Shown here piece by piece: positions 15,647 to 24,027 of a stretch of 44,275 bases of DNA. Below the pieces are notes generated by a model. The model saw only the letters and a list, made by a program, of their open reading frames with translations. It did no database searches and had not been told where the DNA came from. The position numbers and the translations under genes are program-made. How positions within the stretch are numbered: the stretch's first letter is position 1; each line of letters starts with the position of its first letter. Origin of the DNA: Rhodobacter sp. (GTDB lineage Bacteria > Pseudomonadota > Alphaproteobacteria > Rhodobacterales > Rhodobacteraceae); the NCBI GenBank assembly GCA_030066215.1, contig JASJCA010000013.1, positions 1 to 44,275 of the forward strand, written 5' to 3'.

Positions 15647-16903
15647 TCAGCGTAACGCCCGCCCCTTCACGATCGCGTCTGTCCCGAACCGTGCCCGGAT
15701 CGCATCGGTCGCACGCTCGGCCTCGGCCCGTTGCGCCGCCTGTGGGTCCAGAAGATCGCCCGACCGATCGGCCTGCTCGGCCGGCTCCAGGTGGCTCAGT
15801 CCGATCCCGAGCAACCGGTACGGACCCTCGTCGCCGACGATGTCAAAGAGCTCGCGCGCGGTCCGATAAATTCGGTCGGCGATCTGGGTCGGGTCGGTCA
15901 ATTGGCTTTGCCGGGTCAGGATCCGGTGGGTGTGGCGCTTGAGCTTCAGCGTGACGACCCGGCCGGCGATCCCCTTGGCCTTGGCGCGGTCGGCCACCTT
16001 CTCTGACAGCCGCCAGATATGCCCGTCGAGGATATCCGTGCTGGCAGTGTCCTCGTGAAAGGTGGTTTCGTTCGAGATCGATTTGACCGGCGCATTGCGT
16101 TGTACCCGGCGGTAGTCCTCGCCGCGGGCAAGGTGATAGAGGCGCTCGCCGGAATGGCCAAAGCGTTGGCCGAGCGCCTCTCGGTCCCAACGGCGCAGGT
16201 CGGCGAAGCTACGGATGCCGGCCTTGTCGAGAGATTGCTGAAAGGACGGGCCGATGCCCCAGATCAGGCGGACAGGCTTGTCGGCAAGGAAATCCAGGGT
16301 CTCGGCCTGACCTATCACCGAAAACCCGTTCGGTTTGTCGAGGTCGGAGGCGACTTTGGCGAGGAACTTGTTGTGCGAAAGCCCGATCGATCCGGTGATG
16401 CCGATATCCTCTTTCATCCGCTTGGTCAGCCGGGCGAGCATGACGGCAGGAGGTGACCCGTGCAATCGTTCCGTGCCGGTGAGGTCGAGAAAGGCCTCGT
16501 CCAGCGACAGCGGTTCGATGGCCGGCGTCAGTTCCTCCATCAGCGCGCGGACTTGGCGTGAGACTTCGGCATAGACCTCCATTCGGCCGCGCACCACTTC
16601 GGCCTCGGGGCAAAGCTCGAGCGCCTTGAACATGGGCATGGCAGATCGAACGCCCTTAATGCGTGCGATGTAGCAGGCGGTCGAAACCACGCCCCTGCGC
16701 CCGCCGCCGATGATAACTGGCTTATCCCGAAGGTCCGGATTGTCGCGTTTTTCCACGCTCGCATAGAAGGCGTCGCAATCCATGTGGGCGATGCCAAGGC
16801 TGAAGAGCTCTGGGTGCCGGACAATACGGGGCGAGCGGCAGGCCGGGCAGCGTTGAACTGGAGCGTCGAACTCAACCAGGCAATCTCGGCACAGGGCGGG
16901 CAT
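15647..16903 (-). CDS. dinB: DNA polymerase IV (Y-family) with N-terminal zinc-ribbon-like extension
   Basis: This is a 418-residue translesion DNA polymerase. The palm domain carries MDCDAFYASVE (about residues 41-51, first catalytic Asp) and SLDEAFLD (about 133-140, Asp-Glu pair), both intact. The helix-hairpin-helix, thumb and little-finger regions follow, with FHEDTAST around residue 280. Before the catalytic core is a 30-residue stretch with CRDC and CPAC (Cys5, 8, 19, 22), which looks like a small zinc ribbon and is absent from the E. coli enzyme. The ATG at 16903 includes it. I saw no GTTC-N7-GTTC type LexA box just upstream, so SOS control is not supported by sequence. Confidence 0.93.
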   Translation of the reverse strand: MPALCRDCLVEFDAPVQRCPACRSPRIVRHPELFSLGIAHMDCDAFYASVEKRDNPDLRDKPVIIGGGRRGVVSTACYIARIKGVRSAMPMFKALELCPEAEVVRGRMEVYAEVSRQVRALMEELTPAIEPLSLDEAFLDLTGTERLHGSPPAVMLARLTKRMKEDIGITGSIGLSHNKFLAKVASDLDKPNGFSVIGQAETLDFLADKPVRLIWGIGPSFQQSLDKAGIRSFADLRRWDREALGQRFGHSGERLYHLARGEDYRRVQRNAPVKSISNETTFHEDTASTDILDGHIWRLSEKVADRAKAKGIAGRVVTLKLKRHTHRILTRQSQLTDPTQIADRIYRTARELFDIVGDEGPYRLLGIGLSHLEPAEQADRSGDLLDPQAAQRAEAERATDAIRARFGTDAIVKGRALR

Positions 16904-17432
16904 GGCTAGAGTATAACAGGCGCGTCCAGGCCGGAACATGGGCCAGATCGGGCGTAAGACGATTGGGTCAGCCTCAACGGCGCGCGGGCCAGCAGCATTC
17001 CGGATGAATCATGTTGTGGCTACCCAATAGAGCGGCACCGACTCATCTCGGTCGACGCGCAGAGCGCCAGCGTCAATTGCCGGGGTCTTCCGTTTCCGCC
17101 GCCGAGGACTCCGGCCTTAAGCACCACCACTCCGAGACTGCGCTGTCCTGTACAATCCTACCTGGCCTCGTCGCCTGAGATATGAGTTGAACGCAGTCAA
17201 TTCCCGGTCGCACTCGCAGGCCGCAATTGATCAGAAGCGCGCTTCTCATTGGACGAAATATGTTGCTCCCAGGGGCCACAAAAAAACACTATATCTTGGT
17301 GTGCCGTGGCGTATCGCATCTGCCCTAACCTTCTCTAAAGGTGGGGAATTATTCTCCCGCGGTGTTTCATAGCGCCCCTTGAAATACCATACGCAGTGGT
17401 CGCAATGCAGGGGATAGGAAACGGTTCGTGCC
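16904..17432. other. Gene-free stretch at the left edge of the accessory island
   Basis: This is about 530 bases between dinB and the integrase remnant. No frame in it resembles a known protein, and I found no tRNA or hairpin terminator. Base composition becomes less GC-rich from about 17190, with ACAAAAAAACACTATATC near 17280. This suggests the boundary of acquired DNA. A copy of the tRNA-Thr 3' end (from 29599) was looked for here and not found. Confidence 0.5.
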
Positions 17433-18614
17433 TTGAACAAGGTTTCATCCGCGACGGTGAAGGCGGTGGAGCCCGGCAGATATTCCGATCGCGGCGGGCT
17501 TTGGTTGCACAAGCGGCATGATGGCGGTGGGCAGTGGGTTTTGCGGGTGACGGTACACGGGCGGCGGCGCGAGATGGGGCTGGGCGGGTTTCCCGATGTC
17601 TTCTTGAAGGAAGCGCGCGAGGCAGCAGAGAAATGGCGCGGCATGGTTCGACTGGGTCTGGACCCGATCAAGGAACGTGACCGCCAGCGGCGCGAGGATG
17701 CGCGCAATCTGCACCTTCTCAAGGATATCGCGCTCGATGCATTCGAAAGCCGGAAAGCGGACCTTAAGTGTGACGGAAAGGCGGGCCGATGGTTCACGCC
17801 ACTGCGGCTGCACGTCCTGCCCAAGCTGGGCAAGGTACCGGTGGCAGACTTCGACCAGCGCGATATCCGCGACACCCTTGCGCCTATCTGGCACAGCAAG
17901 GCCGACACCGCCCGCAAGGCGATAAACCGCCTGTCGATCTGCCTGCGCCACGCAGCGGCGCTTGGTCTCGACGAGGACTTGCAGGCGACCGAATAGGCCC
18001 GCGCCCGTCTGGGCAAGCAGCGCCACACGGTACAGAACATCCCGGCGCTGCACTGGAGGGATGTCCCGGCCTTCTACCAGTCGCTGAACGAAGGCACCGT
18101 GACGGAACTGGCTCTACGCCTGCTCATCCTCACTGGCGCTAGGTCTGGACCGATACGTCACATGCACGAAGATCAGATCGACGGCGATGCTTGGACCATC
18201 CCCGCAGAGGCGATGAAGGGCCGTCTGGGAGCAACGTCCGATTTCAGGGTGCCTTTGTCCGCCGAGGCGCAAGCGGTCATTGCAGAGGCGTGGAAATTCA
18301 GCCGTGACGGTTTTCTGTTTCCCGGCGTCCGCAAGGGTGTGATTTCTGACATGACCATGAGCAAGTTCATGGAACGACGCGGTATGAGAGAACGCCCGCA
18401 CGGATTTCGCAGTAGCCTTCGCGATTGGCTGGCAGAGGCAACAAGCGCTCCCTACGAGGTCGCGGAAACCTGCCTTGCCCACGTGGCGGGTAGCAAGGTT
18501 GAGCGCGCCTATCGGCGGACGGACTGCCGACTGACTGCGTCGCGCGAATGGCTGGTGAACTCGGGTCGCGACAGGCTATGGGCCCGATCATGCAGCTCAA
18601 TCCTGCCCCGATAG
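17433..18614 (+). pseudogene. Phage-type tyrosine integrase with in-frame amber stop
   Basis: The gene would encode a P4/DUF4102-type site-specific recombinase of about 394 codons. The N-terminal arm-binding part (GGLWLHKRHDGGGQWVLRV, then MGLGGFPDVFLKEAREAA) is encoded at 17433-17993. A TAG at 17994-17996 then stops it. The same frame reopens at once (ARARLGKQRHTVQNIPALHW) and runs to 18614 with all catalytic elements: Arg in LTGARSG, HGFRSSLRDW (HxxR), LAHVAGS and the Tyr of VERAYRR. Relatives usually have Lys or Gln at the stop position, so one base change explains it. The TTG start at 17433 follows an in-frame stop at 17415. The last 25 residues also diverge from the usual C-terminus. It is probably inactive unless the amber codon is read through. 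Confidence 0.85.
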
Positions 18615-18934
18615 CCAAATCACAAATTTTGTCGCCGAAGGATTGGCTTTGGCGCGATCCATCAGGCAGGCAAAAAACCGCGCTCGGTTTCTACGCTCCG
18701 GTTTGTGACCAGCGCGAGCTGCCCGGCATCGAAGTGATCCTGCAAAGGTGTCTCCCAGCCCAGGGCGACGCCATCGCCGTTCAGGGCGGCTTGCAGATAC
18801 ACCGTGAAGCTGGTGAATTTGTGCTCCGAGGCCGGCGGGCGCGGCGTGATGCCGGTTCCGGCGAAAAAGCTTGGCCAATCGTCGCCGTGAATGCCCTGTG
18901 TGAGATGGAGCAAGGACTGCTGTGACAGCGCCAC
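18597..18934 (-). pseudogene. LysR-family regulator, C-terminal fragment with frameshift
   Basis: On the minus strand, FTVYLQAALNGDGVALGWETPL and the preceding WPSFFAGTGI match the end of the effector domain of GcvA-like LysR regulators. The order is right: LLHL, DDWPSFFAGTG, then AALNGDGVALG, then LVTNRSVETERGF. The match then jumps to another frame, FACLMDRAKANPSATKFVIWLSGQD, which is the usual C-terminus ending in a WL motif. The shift falls at a run of six A at about 18670-18675. The DNA-binding N-terminal two thirds of the gene are missing: homology ends near 18934, where an alcohol dehydrogenase fragment begins on the other strand. Confidence 0.7.
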
Positions 18935-19605
18935 AAGAGAGTTGCGTGCCGATCGACAAGGCGGTGCCGTTCGAGATCGCCGCGCTGCTGGGGTGCGCAG
19001 TGACCACGGGAGTCGGCGCGGTGCTGAACCGGGCCAAGGTTGCCCGCGGCGATACGGTGGCCGTGATCGGTGCTGGAGGCGTTGGTCTGTCGATTATCAT
19101 AGGTGCGAAGCTTGCGGGGGCAGGCCGCATCATCGCTATTGACGCCGCGCCGGGAACCGAGGGCACAGCCCGCGAATTGGGGCCCACCGACTTTGTCCGG
19201 GCGGGCGACAACCTGGCCGCGCAGGTGATGGCGATGACCTGGCTCGGCGCCCATCATGTCTTTGAAGCCGTGGGTAAACGCGAACTTCAACCTACGGCGA
19301 TCGACTGTTGCCGCCCCGGCGGACAAGTGACCTTCGTCGGTCTGGACGCCGACCTGGCCACCATCGACCTACCCACGACCGGCATCACCCAATCCGAGAT
19401 CATCGTAACCGGGTCGATCTTCGGCTCGGCCTGCGCCAGCCGAGACTTCAAGGCCTATGCGCAACATTTTCTTGGCGGCAAGTTACCCATCGACCGCCTG
19501 CTCAGGCGGCGGTACCGGCTGGGTCAGATCAACAAGGCGGTTGCGGACATGCTGGCCGGCAAGCCCGGGCGTGGCGTGATCCTATTCGGGGACACCGGGC
19601 AATGA
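18922..19605 (+). pseudogene. Class III-type alcohol dehydrogenase, N-terminally truncated
   Basis: The frame encodes the NAD-binding C-terminal part of a zinc-type alcohol/formaldehyde dehydrogenase. It shows LLGCAVTTGVGAVLNRAKV, the Rossmann motif VIGAGGVGLS (about residues 47-56), IIAIDAAPG, GPTDFVRAGDN and a C-terminus GKLPIDRLLRRRYRLGQINKA. The first ~150 residues, with the catalytic zinc site, are absent. The frame opens only about 10 codons before the homology starts, at the joint with the LysR fragment. It could still be transcribed but would lack the catalytic zinc site, so activity is unlikely. Its stop overlaps the next start by four bases (ATGA), a sign of a former operon with the MmgE/PrpD gene. 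Confidence 0.8.
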
Positions 19606-20317
19606 CCGAGGCCGCGCTGACGTGGCTGGCCCGGTTCGTGGCCGAGGACTCGTTGACGGCCGACGCCGGAACACTGGCGATCGTGCGCGACGCGGTGATC
19701 GACACTTTGGGGTGCGATCATGCGGGCGCGAGAACCGACTTAGGCGTCAAATCCCGTGCTGCGGTCCGGGCTATGTCGGCGGAGGGTCCGGCACGGGTGA
19801 TTGGCTCTGAAATGCGTGTCCCGCCCGCATGCGGCGTTCCTGAACGCCGTCGCCGGGCACGCGTTGGATTTCGACGATTGAGAGCTTCCAGGCAACACGC
19901 ATCCGACAGTTGTGATGCTGCCGGCATCGCTTGCGATTGCGCCGCCCGTGGCGGCGGGACGGGAAGTCGTGAGCGCCTATCTGGCGGGGTTCGAAGTCAT
20001 CGCGCGCCTCGGTGAGGCGCTCAATTTCGAGCACTACGATGCGGGCCGGCACACGACCGCGACACTGGGCGCCCTCGGCGCAGCCGCGGCTTGCGCCCGG
20101 TTGACGGATCTGTCCGCCGATACCACAACAAATGCGCTGTCCATCGCCGTCAGCGCGGTCAGCGGTTTTGCCTGCCAATTCGGGTCCGATACCAAACCGC
20201 TCCAGGCCGGGTTCGCTGCCCGTGCCGGGGTTGAGGCCGCCTATCTTGCAAATGCCGGCCTGACTGGGCAAGCCCATGTCCTCGATCATCCGCGCGGCAG
20301 GGCGGCTCTGTTGGGTG
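19602..20317 (+). pseudogene. MmgE/PrpD family protein, frameshifted and interrupted
   Basis: Relatives are 2-methylcitrate dehydratase-like enzymes. The start is good (TWLARFVAEDSLTADAG, then AVIDTLGCDHAGA), up to VIGSEMRVPPA near 19828. There the match shifts frame to HAAFLNAVAGHALDFDD. It meets a TGA at 19879-19881 where relatives have an amino acid, then continues in the same frame with ELPGNTHPTVVMLPASLAIA to AAYLANAGLTGQAHVLDHPRG. It therefore carries one frameshift and one nonsense codon. The 3' part, roughly the last third of a ~450-residue protein, is replaced after about 20317 by a methyltransferase fragment. It is non-functional as read. Confidence 0.78.
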
Positions 20318-20530
20318 GGCTGGAAGATGCGCTGGCCTTTGAAGTCATCAAGGACGTTTGCCTGACGGGGACTGGGCATTTCCTGGGAAGCGGTCAGACC
20401 TTGGGCTGAATGCGGACCGATTATTACTACCCCGCGCACGCTGAGCGAGCGACGCCACAAGCTTGGACCGATGCCGGCACGCCGTCACTTCTGGAGACCG
20501 CGCGCGCACGGACCAGAAGATTTCCGTGCG
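20318..20530 (+). pseudogene. MttB-type (trimethylamine/betaine methyltransferase family) C-terminal fragment
   Basis: The peptide DALAFEVIKDVCLTGTGHFL, then SGQTLG, a TGA at 20407-20409, then MRTDYYYPAHAERATPQAW and TDAGTPSLLETARARTRR follows the end of MttB-family methyltransferases, where GGHFLG and a later tyrosine-rich YWYP-like motif are usual. The TGA falls where relatives often have Arg, so CGA to TGA would explain it. MttB proteins can contain pyrrolysine, but that is encoded by TAG in the catalytic domain, so it does not explain this TGA. The fragment continues in the same frame as the MmgE/PrpD piece, which marks a deletion joint near 20317. Confidence 0.6.
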
Positions 20531-21580
20531 GTGACAAGACCCCGGTCTTCGGGGCCGACCGAGACCGCGGCCGCAATAACCAGTCGATTTCCTGAAATTG
20601 CTCCGGCGTGGCAGCTAGGAAATTGAGCTTCAACTGTCACTGGTTCACATTTTTGATCTGGCAATCATTGGATCCATCGCTGCCCTTCATAAGCTGGGTA
20701 GCAACTTCGGCTTTGGGCTCGTTCTGGTCCCATGCCGCGCAACCCTCCGAGGTCGGCAGAGCGGGATAGAGCTGACGTACGCGAAATCACTCCGAACGAA
20801 TGAAGACGGCAATAAGGCGACAATGATCAGTCGGCCAAGCTCTGCATTGAGGCGCGCCGTCTGCACTTCGCTGCTCTCGGCAGGCGGCGGCTCTACCTCA
20901 CACATAAGCTTGAGGCTGTCTTCGTCCGTGTGGCATTCCCGAGCCTTCTCCTGTCACCCTTACACGGTCAGCTTAATGGCCCAGTCTTAGGTGGCGGTGA
21001 CAGGCGGCCGGTATGGGCCGGGACCGACAGTCTATAACAACTCATCTCTACCTCCTTGCTGCGTCGCCGCATGGCCGCTGAGAGCCCGTTCCTGCGAATG
21101 CTGCGGGCTCGACGAAGGGCGGCTTCGGTGAATTCCGCCGCGGCGACGGCATGACGTACCCTCAATTTCTAGACCCACTCATTGAGAGTCTCGGACAATC
21201 GGCAACCTCACGTATGCGACGCTGTGAGAGATTCACCCAACTGTAGCGCCAGGGCGCACTTCTTTGACGCGTCCTTGGCGACGGTATCGTATCAATCAGG
21301 CTATGTACGCGATGTGTAGTCATTTTGCGCAGCTTGCGACGCCGTTTGGGTCCATCCGGAATCGCCAGACTCGCTTAGGAGCAAGTGAAGGGCCGTCTGA
21401 AGGCTGTCCTACTCGCAACGTTTGCCACGGCTAGGAGTACCATCACCGGAAGCGCGCATACCGTGCAGACGAGGGTGCCGCTCACCTCGCTGAAACGCTC
21501 AGCCGCACAATCGGATCGCTCAATAAACCGCCAGCTATAGCCTGATCGTCCCAGAAAGTGCGCACCGCAGATCATAGTCG
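20531..21580. other. About 1 kb with no recognisable gene
   Basis: Several short open frames occur on both strands, none longer than about 75 codons. None shows a convincing family motif, a ribosome binding site or consistent codon use. A small GC-rich hairpin (CCCCGGTCTTCGGGG) lies near 20540. The stretch continues the graveyard to its left and probably consists of decayed coding DNA. No tRNA, insertion sequence end or CRISPR-like repeat is visible. Confidence 0.5.
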
Positions 21581-21868
21581 GTGCCGTCTCGCGATCCGAT
21601 CGAGATCGGTGAGGCGATGCTGGAACCGCGTCGCACCAGGGTTGCTAATGGGCCCAAAATACTATCGGGCTATCGGCATGCGACGAAGCGGACCGATGAG
21701 ACGGATCCGCCGTTTCGCAAAAAACCGGCGAGGCCACTTTGGTACCCCCCCCCCAGTCGCGAGTGGACACACCTTTTTCTTTTCCTCCGCCACCTCGACC
21801 GCTACGACGAAGTTGGCAAAACCCGCACGCGCTCCGGCCTTAATGATCCCGATACCGACTCCACATGA
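21581..21868 (+). CDS. Doubtful small ORF overlapping the SLOG-SLATT gene start
   Basis: This is a 95-residue open frame. Its TGA (21866-21868) overlaps the ATG of the next gene in the form ATGA, an arrangement common between coupled genes. The peptide is rich in Arg and Pro and is not recognised. A run of ten C (21745-21754) lies inside it and encodes the PPP of WYPPPSREW. Slippage there would change the frame. A second frame over the same bases runs past the overlap, so it is unclear which, if any, is translated. It could be a leader that couples translation, or chance. Confidence 0.25.
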   Translation: MPSRDPIEIGEAMLEPRRTRVANGPKILSGYRHATKRTDETDPPFRKKPARPLWYPPPSREWTHLFLFLRHLDRYDEVGKTRTRSGLNDPDTDST

Positions 21869-23517
21869 CCCTTGCTATAGGCATCACCGGCCATCGCCTC
21901 GAACGACTGCGCGGCGTTGAGCCCCACGTTCGGGCCCAGCTCTCCCGTGCCTTCGCTGCCATCGACGGAGCCGTCGGCGCATCCTCCGTCCAGTTAGTCT
22001 CGAGCTTCGCGGAGGGAGCGGATCAGATGGCGGTCGCCGCGTCACCTGAAAATTGGATTGTCGCAGCGCTCTTGCCGATGCCGAAGGAAGTCTATCGTAG
22101 CGACTTTCGTTTCCCGGAACTCGGCGTCGATCGCTCGCATGAGTTCGATGATGCTCTGATGCGGGCCGAGACCGTCACAGAGTTGCCTTTCGATCGTGAC
22201 CGCCCCGCCGCGTATGCCCGTGCGGGGCACCTGATGCTGGCGCAGGTCGATCTCCTTGTGGCTGTGTGGGATGGAGAGGCCGCGCGCGGAATGGGCGGCA
22301 CGGGGGAGATAGTGGCGGCCGCCCACAGAGCGGAAATTCCCGTGCTTTGGATCAGGCCCGATGGAGACGACGTCCTGCTTCTCACCAAGGAGGATCGGCG
22401 GGATGCGCTGAACGGCCCGCTACAGGCCGCTGTCAGGGAGATCATTAAGCCACCCCTTCCGCTAGAGACATACCCGAAGCGCACAGGTTGGGTCGCCTAT
22501 GACGCGCTCCTCAGGCTTGCCAACAGCGAGCGTCCTCGGCGTGTCATCAAGCTCGGCGGCGAACCGCACGGCTGGGAAGCATTCGGTGCGGCCGTGCCCG
22601 AGGGTGGGCCGTTGGGCGAGCGGCTGCACACAATCCTAAAGCCGCGCCTTGTCGAAGCCGATACGCTGGCAGAGCGAAACGCTCACCGGTACCGCAGCGC
22701 CTATGTCATCGCGTATTTGCTTGCCTTGGTCGCTGTGCTCCTCGCGTTGGGTGGTATTCTCGCGGAAAGCGTGGATGTGAAGGCGGCGCTGGTGGCGGCG
22801 GAGCTGGCGGTGCTGGGCGCGATCTTCTGGCTAATCCGCCGCGGCCGAGAGGAGCGTTGGCACGAGAAGTGGATGGAGCACCGTCTGCTCGCGGAGATTC
22901 TGCGCCATCTAAGCTTTCTTGCTTATTTGGGGGCCTCGGCGCCTGCCCGCTCACCCCAAACACCGGACTGGGTGATGCGGCACCTGCGCGACACGTCCCG
23001 CACTCTCGGCCTGCCCCACGCAACGCTCGATGAAGACTATCGCAGTACCCTGCTGGAGGCCGTGCGCACCCATGTCGTAGAAGATCAGATCAATTACCAC
23101 GCGAACAACGTGAAACGCCTGCGCAGGCTCGAACACCTGCTGCACGGGGTGGGCTTTGCGTCGTTTCTCGTCGCGGTGGCTGCGTTGGGGTTGTGGTTCG
23201 CCGTCTACCTGCTCGATCTCGTCGGCCTCGCGGACGTTTATGGGCCGCTAAAGGCGACAAAAGTACCCTTGGGACTTCTTGCGGCTGCGGCTCCGGCTCT
23301 CGGCTCCGCTTGCGCCGGCATCAGCTTCACGGGCAGCTATTCCGAGTTCAAGCAGCGCTCGCAGCGCACCGCCGCCCGGCTGCAGCATGTCACGCTGGAC
23401 CCGTCGACATTCGAGGCCACCGCCGCGTCGCTCCGCGAGGTTGCTGCTGTGCTGTTAGAGGATCTCGGCGCTTGGGCGGATATTTACCGTGGAAAGGGAT
23501 TGAACCTGCCAGGGTGA
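21865..23517 (+). CDS. SLOG-like sensor fused to SLATT-like transmembrane domain, candidate immune effector
   Basis: This is a 550-residue protein. The N-terminal part (about 1-165) resembles SLOG/LOG-type Rossmann domains that bind or make nucleotide-derived signals. It has GITGHR (6-11), VSSFAEGADQMA (45-56), VDLLVAVWDG (128-137) and GMGGTGEIVAAA (142-153). The second half has two pairs of membrane helices (about 279-299 with 305-324, and 428-450 with 467-489) separated by a long charged, helical segment. The first pair, followed by RWHEKWMEHRLLAEILRHL, fits the SLATT (SMODS and SLOG-associated two-helix) pattern. In known systems SLATT proteins are predicted to form pores that stop growth on infection. 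Codon use resembles the host. The next gene is 510 bases away, so the two may be transcribed separately. Confidence 0.8.
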   Translation: MTLAIGITGHRLERLRGVEPHVRAQLSRAFAAIDGAVGASSVQLVSSFAEGADQMAVAASPENWIVAALLPMPKEVYRSDFRFPELGVDRSHEFDDALMRAETVTELPFDRDRPAAYARAGHLMLAQVDLLVAVWDGEAARGMGGTGEIVAAAHRAEIPVLWIRPDGDDVLLLTKEDRRDALNGPLQAAVREIIKPPLPLETYPKRTGWVAYDALLRLANSERPRRVIKLGGEPHGWEAFGAAVPEGGPLGERLHTILKPRLVEADTLAERNAHRYRSAYVIAYLLALVAVLLALGGILAESVDVKAALVAAELAVLGAIFWLIRRGREERWHEKWMEHRLLAEILRHLSFLAYLGASAPARSPQTPDWVMRHLRDTSRTLGLPHATLDEDYRSTLLEAVRTHVVEDQINYHANNVKRLRRLEHLLHGVGFASFLVAVAALGLWFAVYLLDLVGLADVYGPLKATKVPLGLLAAAAPALGSACAGISFTGSYSEFKQRSQRTAARLQHVTLDPSTFEATAASLREVAAVLLEDLGAWADIYRGKGLNLPG

Positions 23518-23534
23518 CGTTTCGCATCGGCCGA

Positions 23535-23640
23535 TGCGCCACCGTTATCCCATGTGTGACCGGTCCAAGGGCCTTTGTCAGCCAGTCACGAGCGTCGATC
23601 TTGTTGAGGGAAGTTGCCATAGTCTCACAGTTGGTCATCG
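23535..23640 (-). pseudogene. Possible IS66-type transposase C-terminal remnant
   Basis: On the minus strand the peptide ATSLNKIDARDWLTKALGPV resembles the C-terminal segment of IS66-family TnpC (pattern: LN-x-(I/V)-(D/E)-P-x-x-(W/Y)-L-x-x-V/A-L). The match covers only about 25 residues, and no terminal inverted repeats are visible. It is offered as a trace of a mobile element in the 505-base gap between the two large island genes. It may be chance. Confidence 0.3.
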
Positions 23641-23930
23641 GGCTTTCTTTCCTTCCGGCGGGATGGCCATGTGCGCCGGGCCGAGGGGTGTTTGCGAGGA
23701 GTAGTCTGTGCGGATGCCGAGCACGAGCCGGACAAGCGCGGCTTTGGAAAGGTCGCGTGCGAACACATCCTCTTCGCCGGCTCCGGCGGCGTCCTGGAGA
23801 AGCGCGGCGTGGCGGACGAGCCAGTTAGGGAACCGCCGGGCCAACCGGACAAGAGATGCGATGTCTGACGCGTGCTTCCGGACGACCTGAGATCCTGTTC
23901 GCCGACTGACCCGTTCCTTTGATCATCTCT
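23635..23930 (-). pseudogene. Unrecognised open stretch without a good start
   Basis: An open minus-strand frame reads RTGSQVVRKHASDIASLVRL, then ARRFPNWLVRHAALLQDAAG and ends with PPEGKKAR. Its composition looks coding (helical, balanced charge), unlike the other frames here. There is no ATG or GTG start after the upstream stop near 23933, only a TTG in the middle. It may be the 3' end of a lost gene. The family is not recognised. Confidence 0.3.
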
Positions 23931-24027
23931 ACGGTTTCCCGAATCGTAGTCTTCTGTCAGGTTCGCGTTCATTGGCAGTGTGAGCGACAATCGACGCTGA
24001 GCGCGAACTGTTATTTGGGGGGTGACT

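Noticed and set aside
16904..17010. SOS (LexA) box upstream of dinB
   Set aside because: No GTTC-N7-GTTC or similar repeat is present near the start.
20407..20409. Readthrough or recoding of the stop in the MttB fragment as pyrrolysine
   Set aside because: Pyrrolysine uses TAG, not TGA, and sits in the catalytic domain rather than at this C-terminal site.
21745..21754. C10 run as a proven phase-variation switch
   Set aside because: A single sequence cannot show length variation; kept only as a speculative finding.
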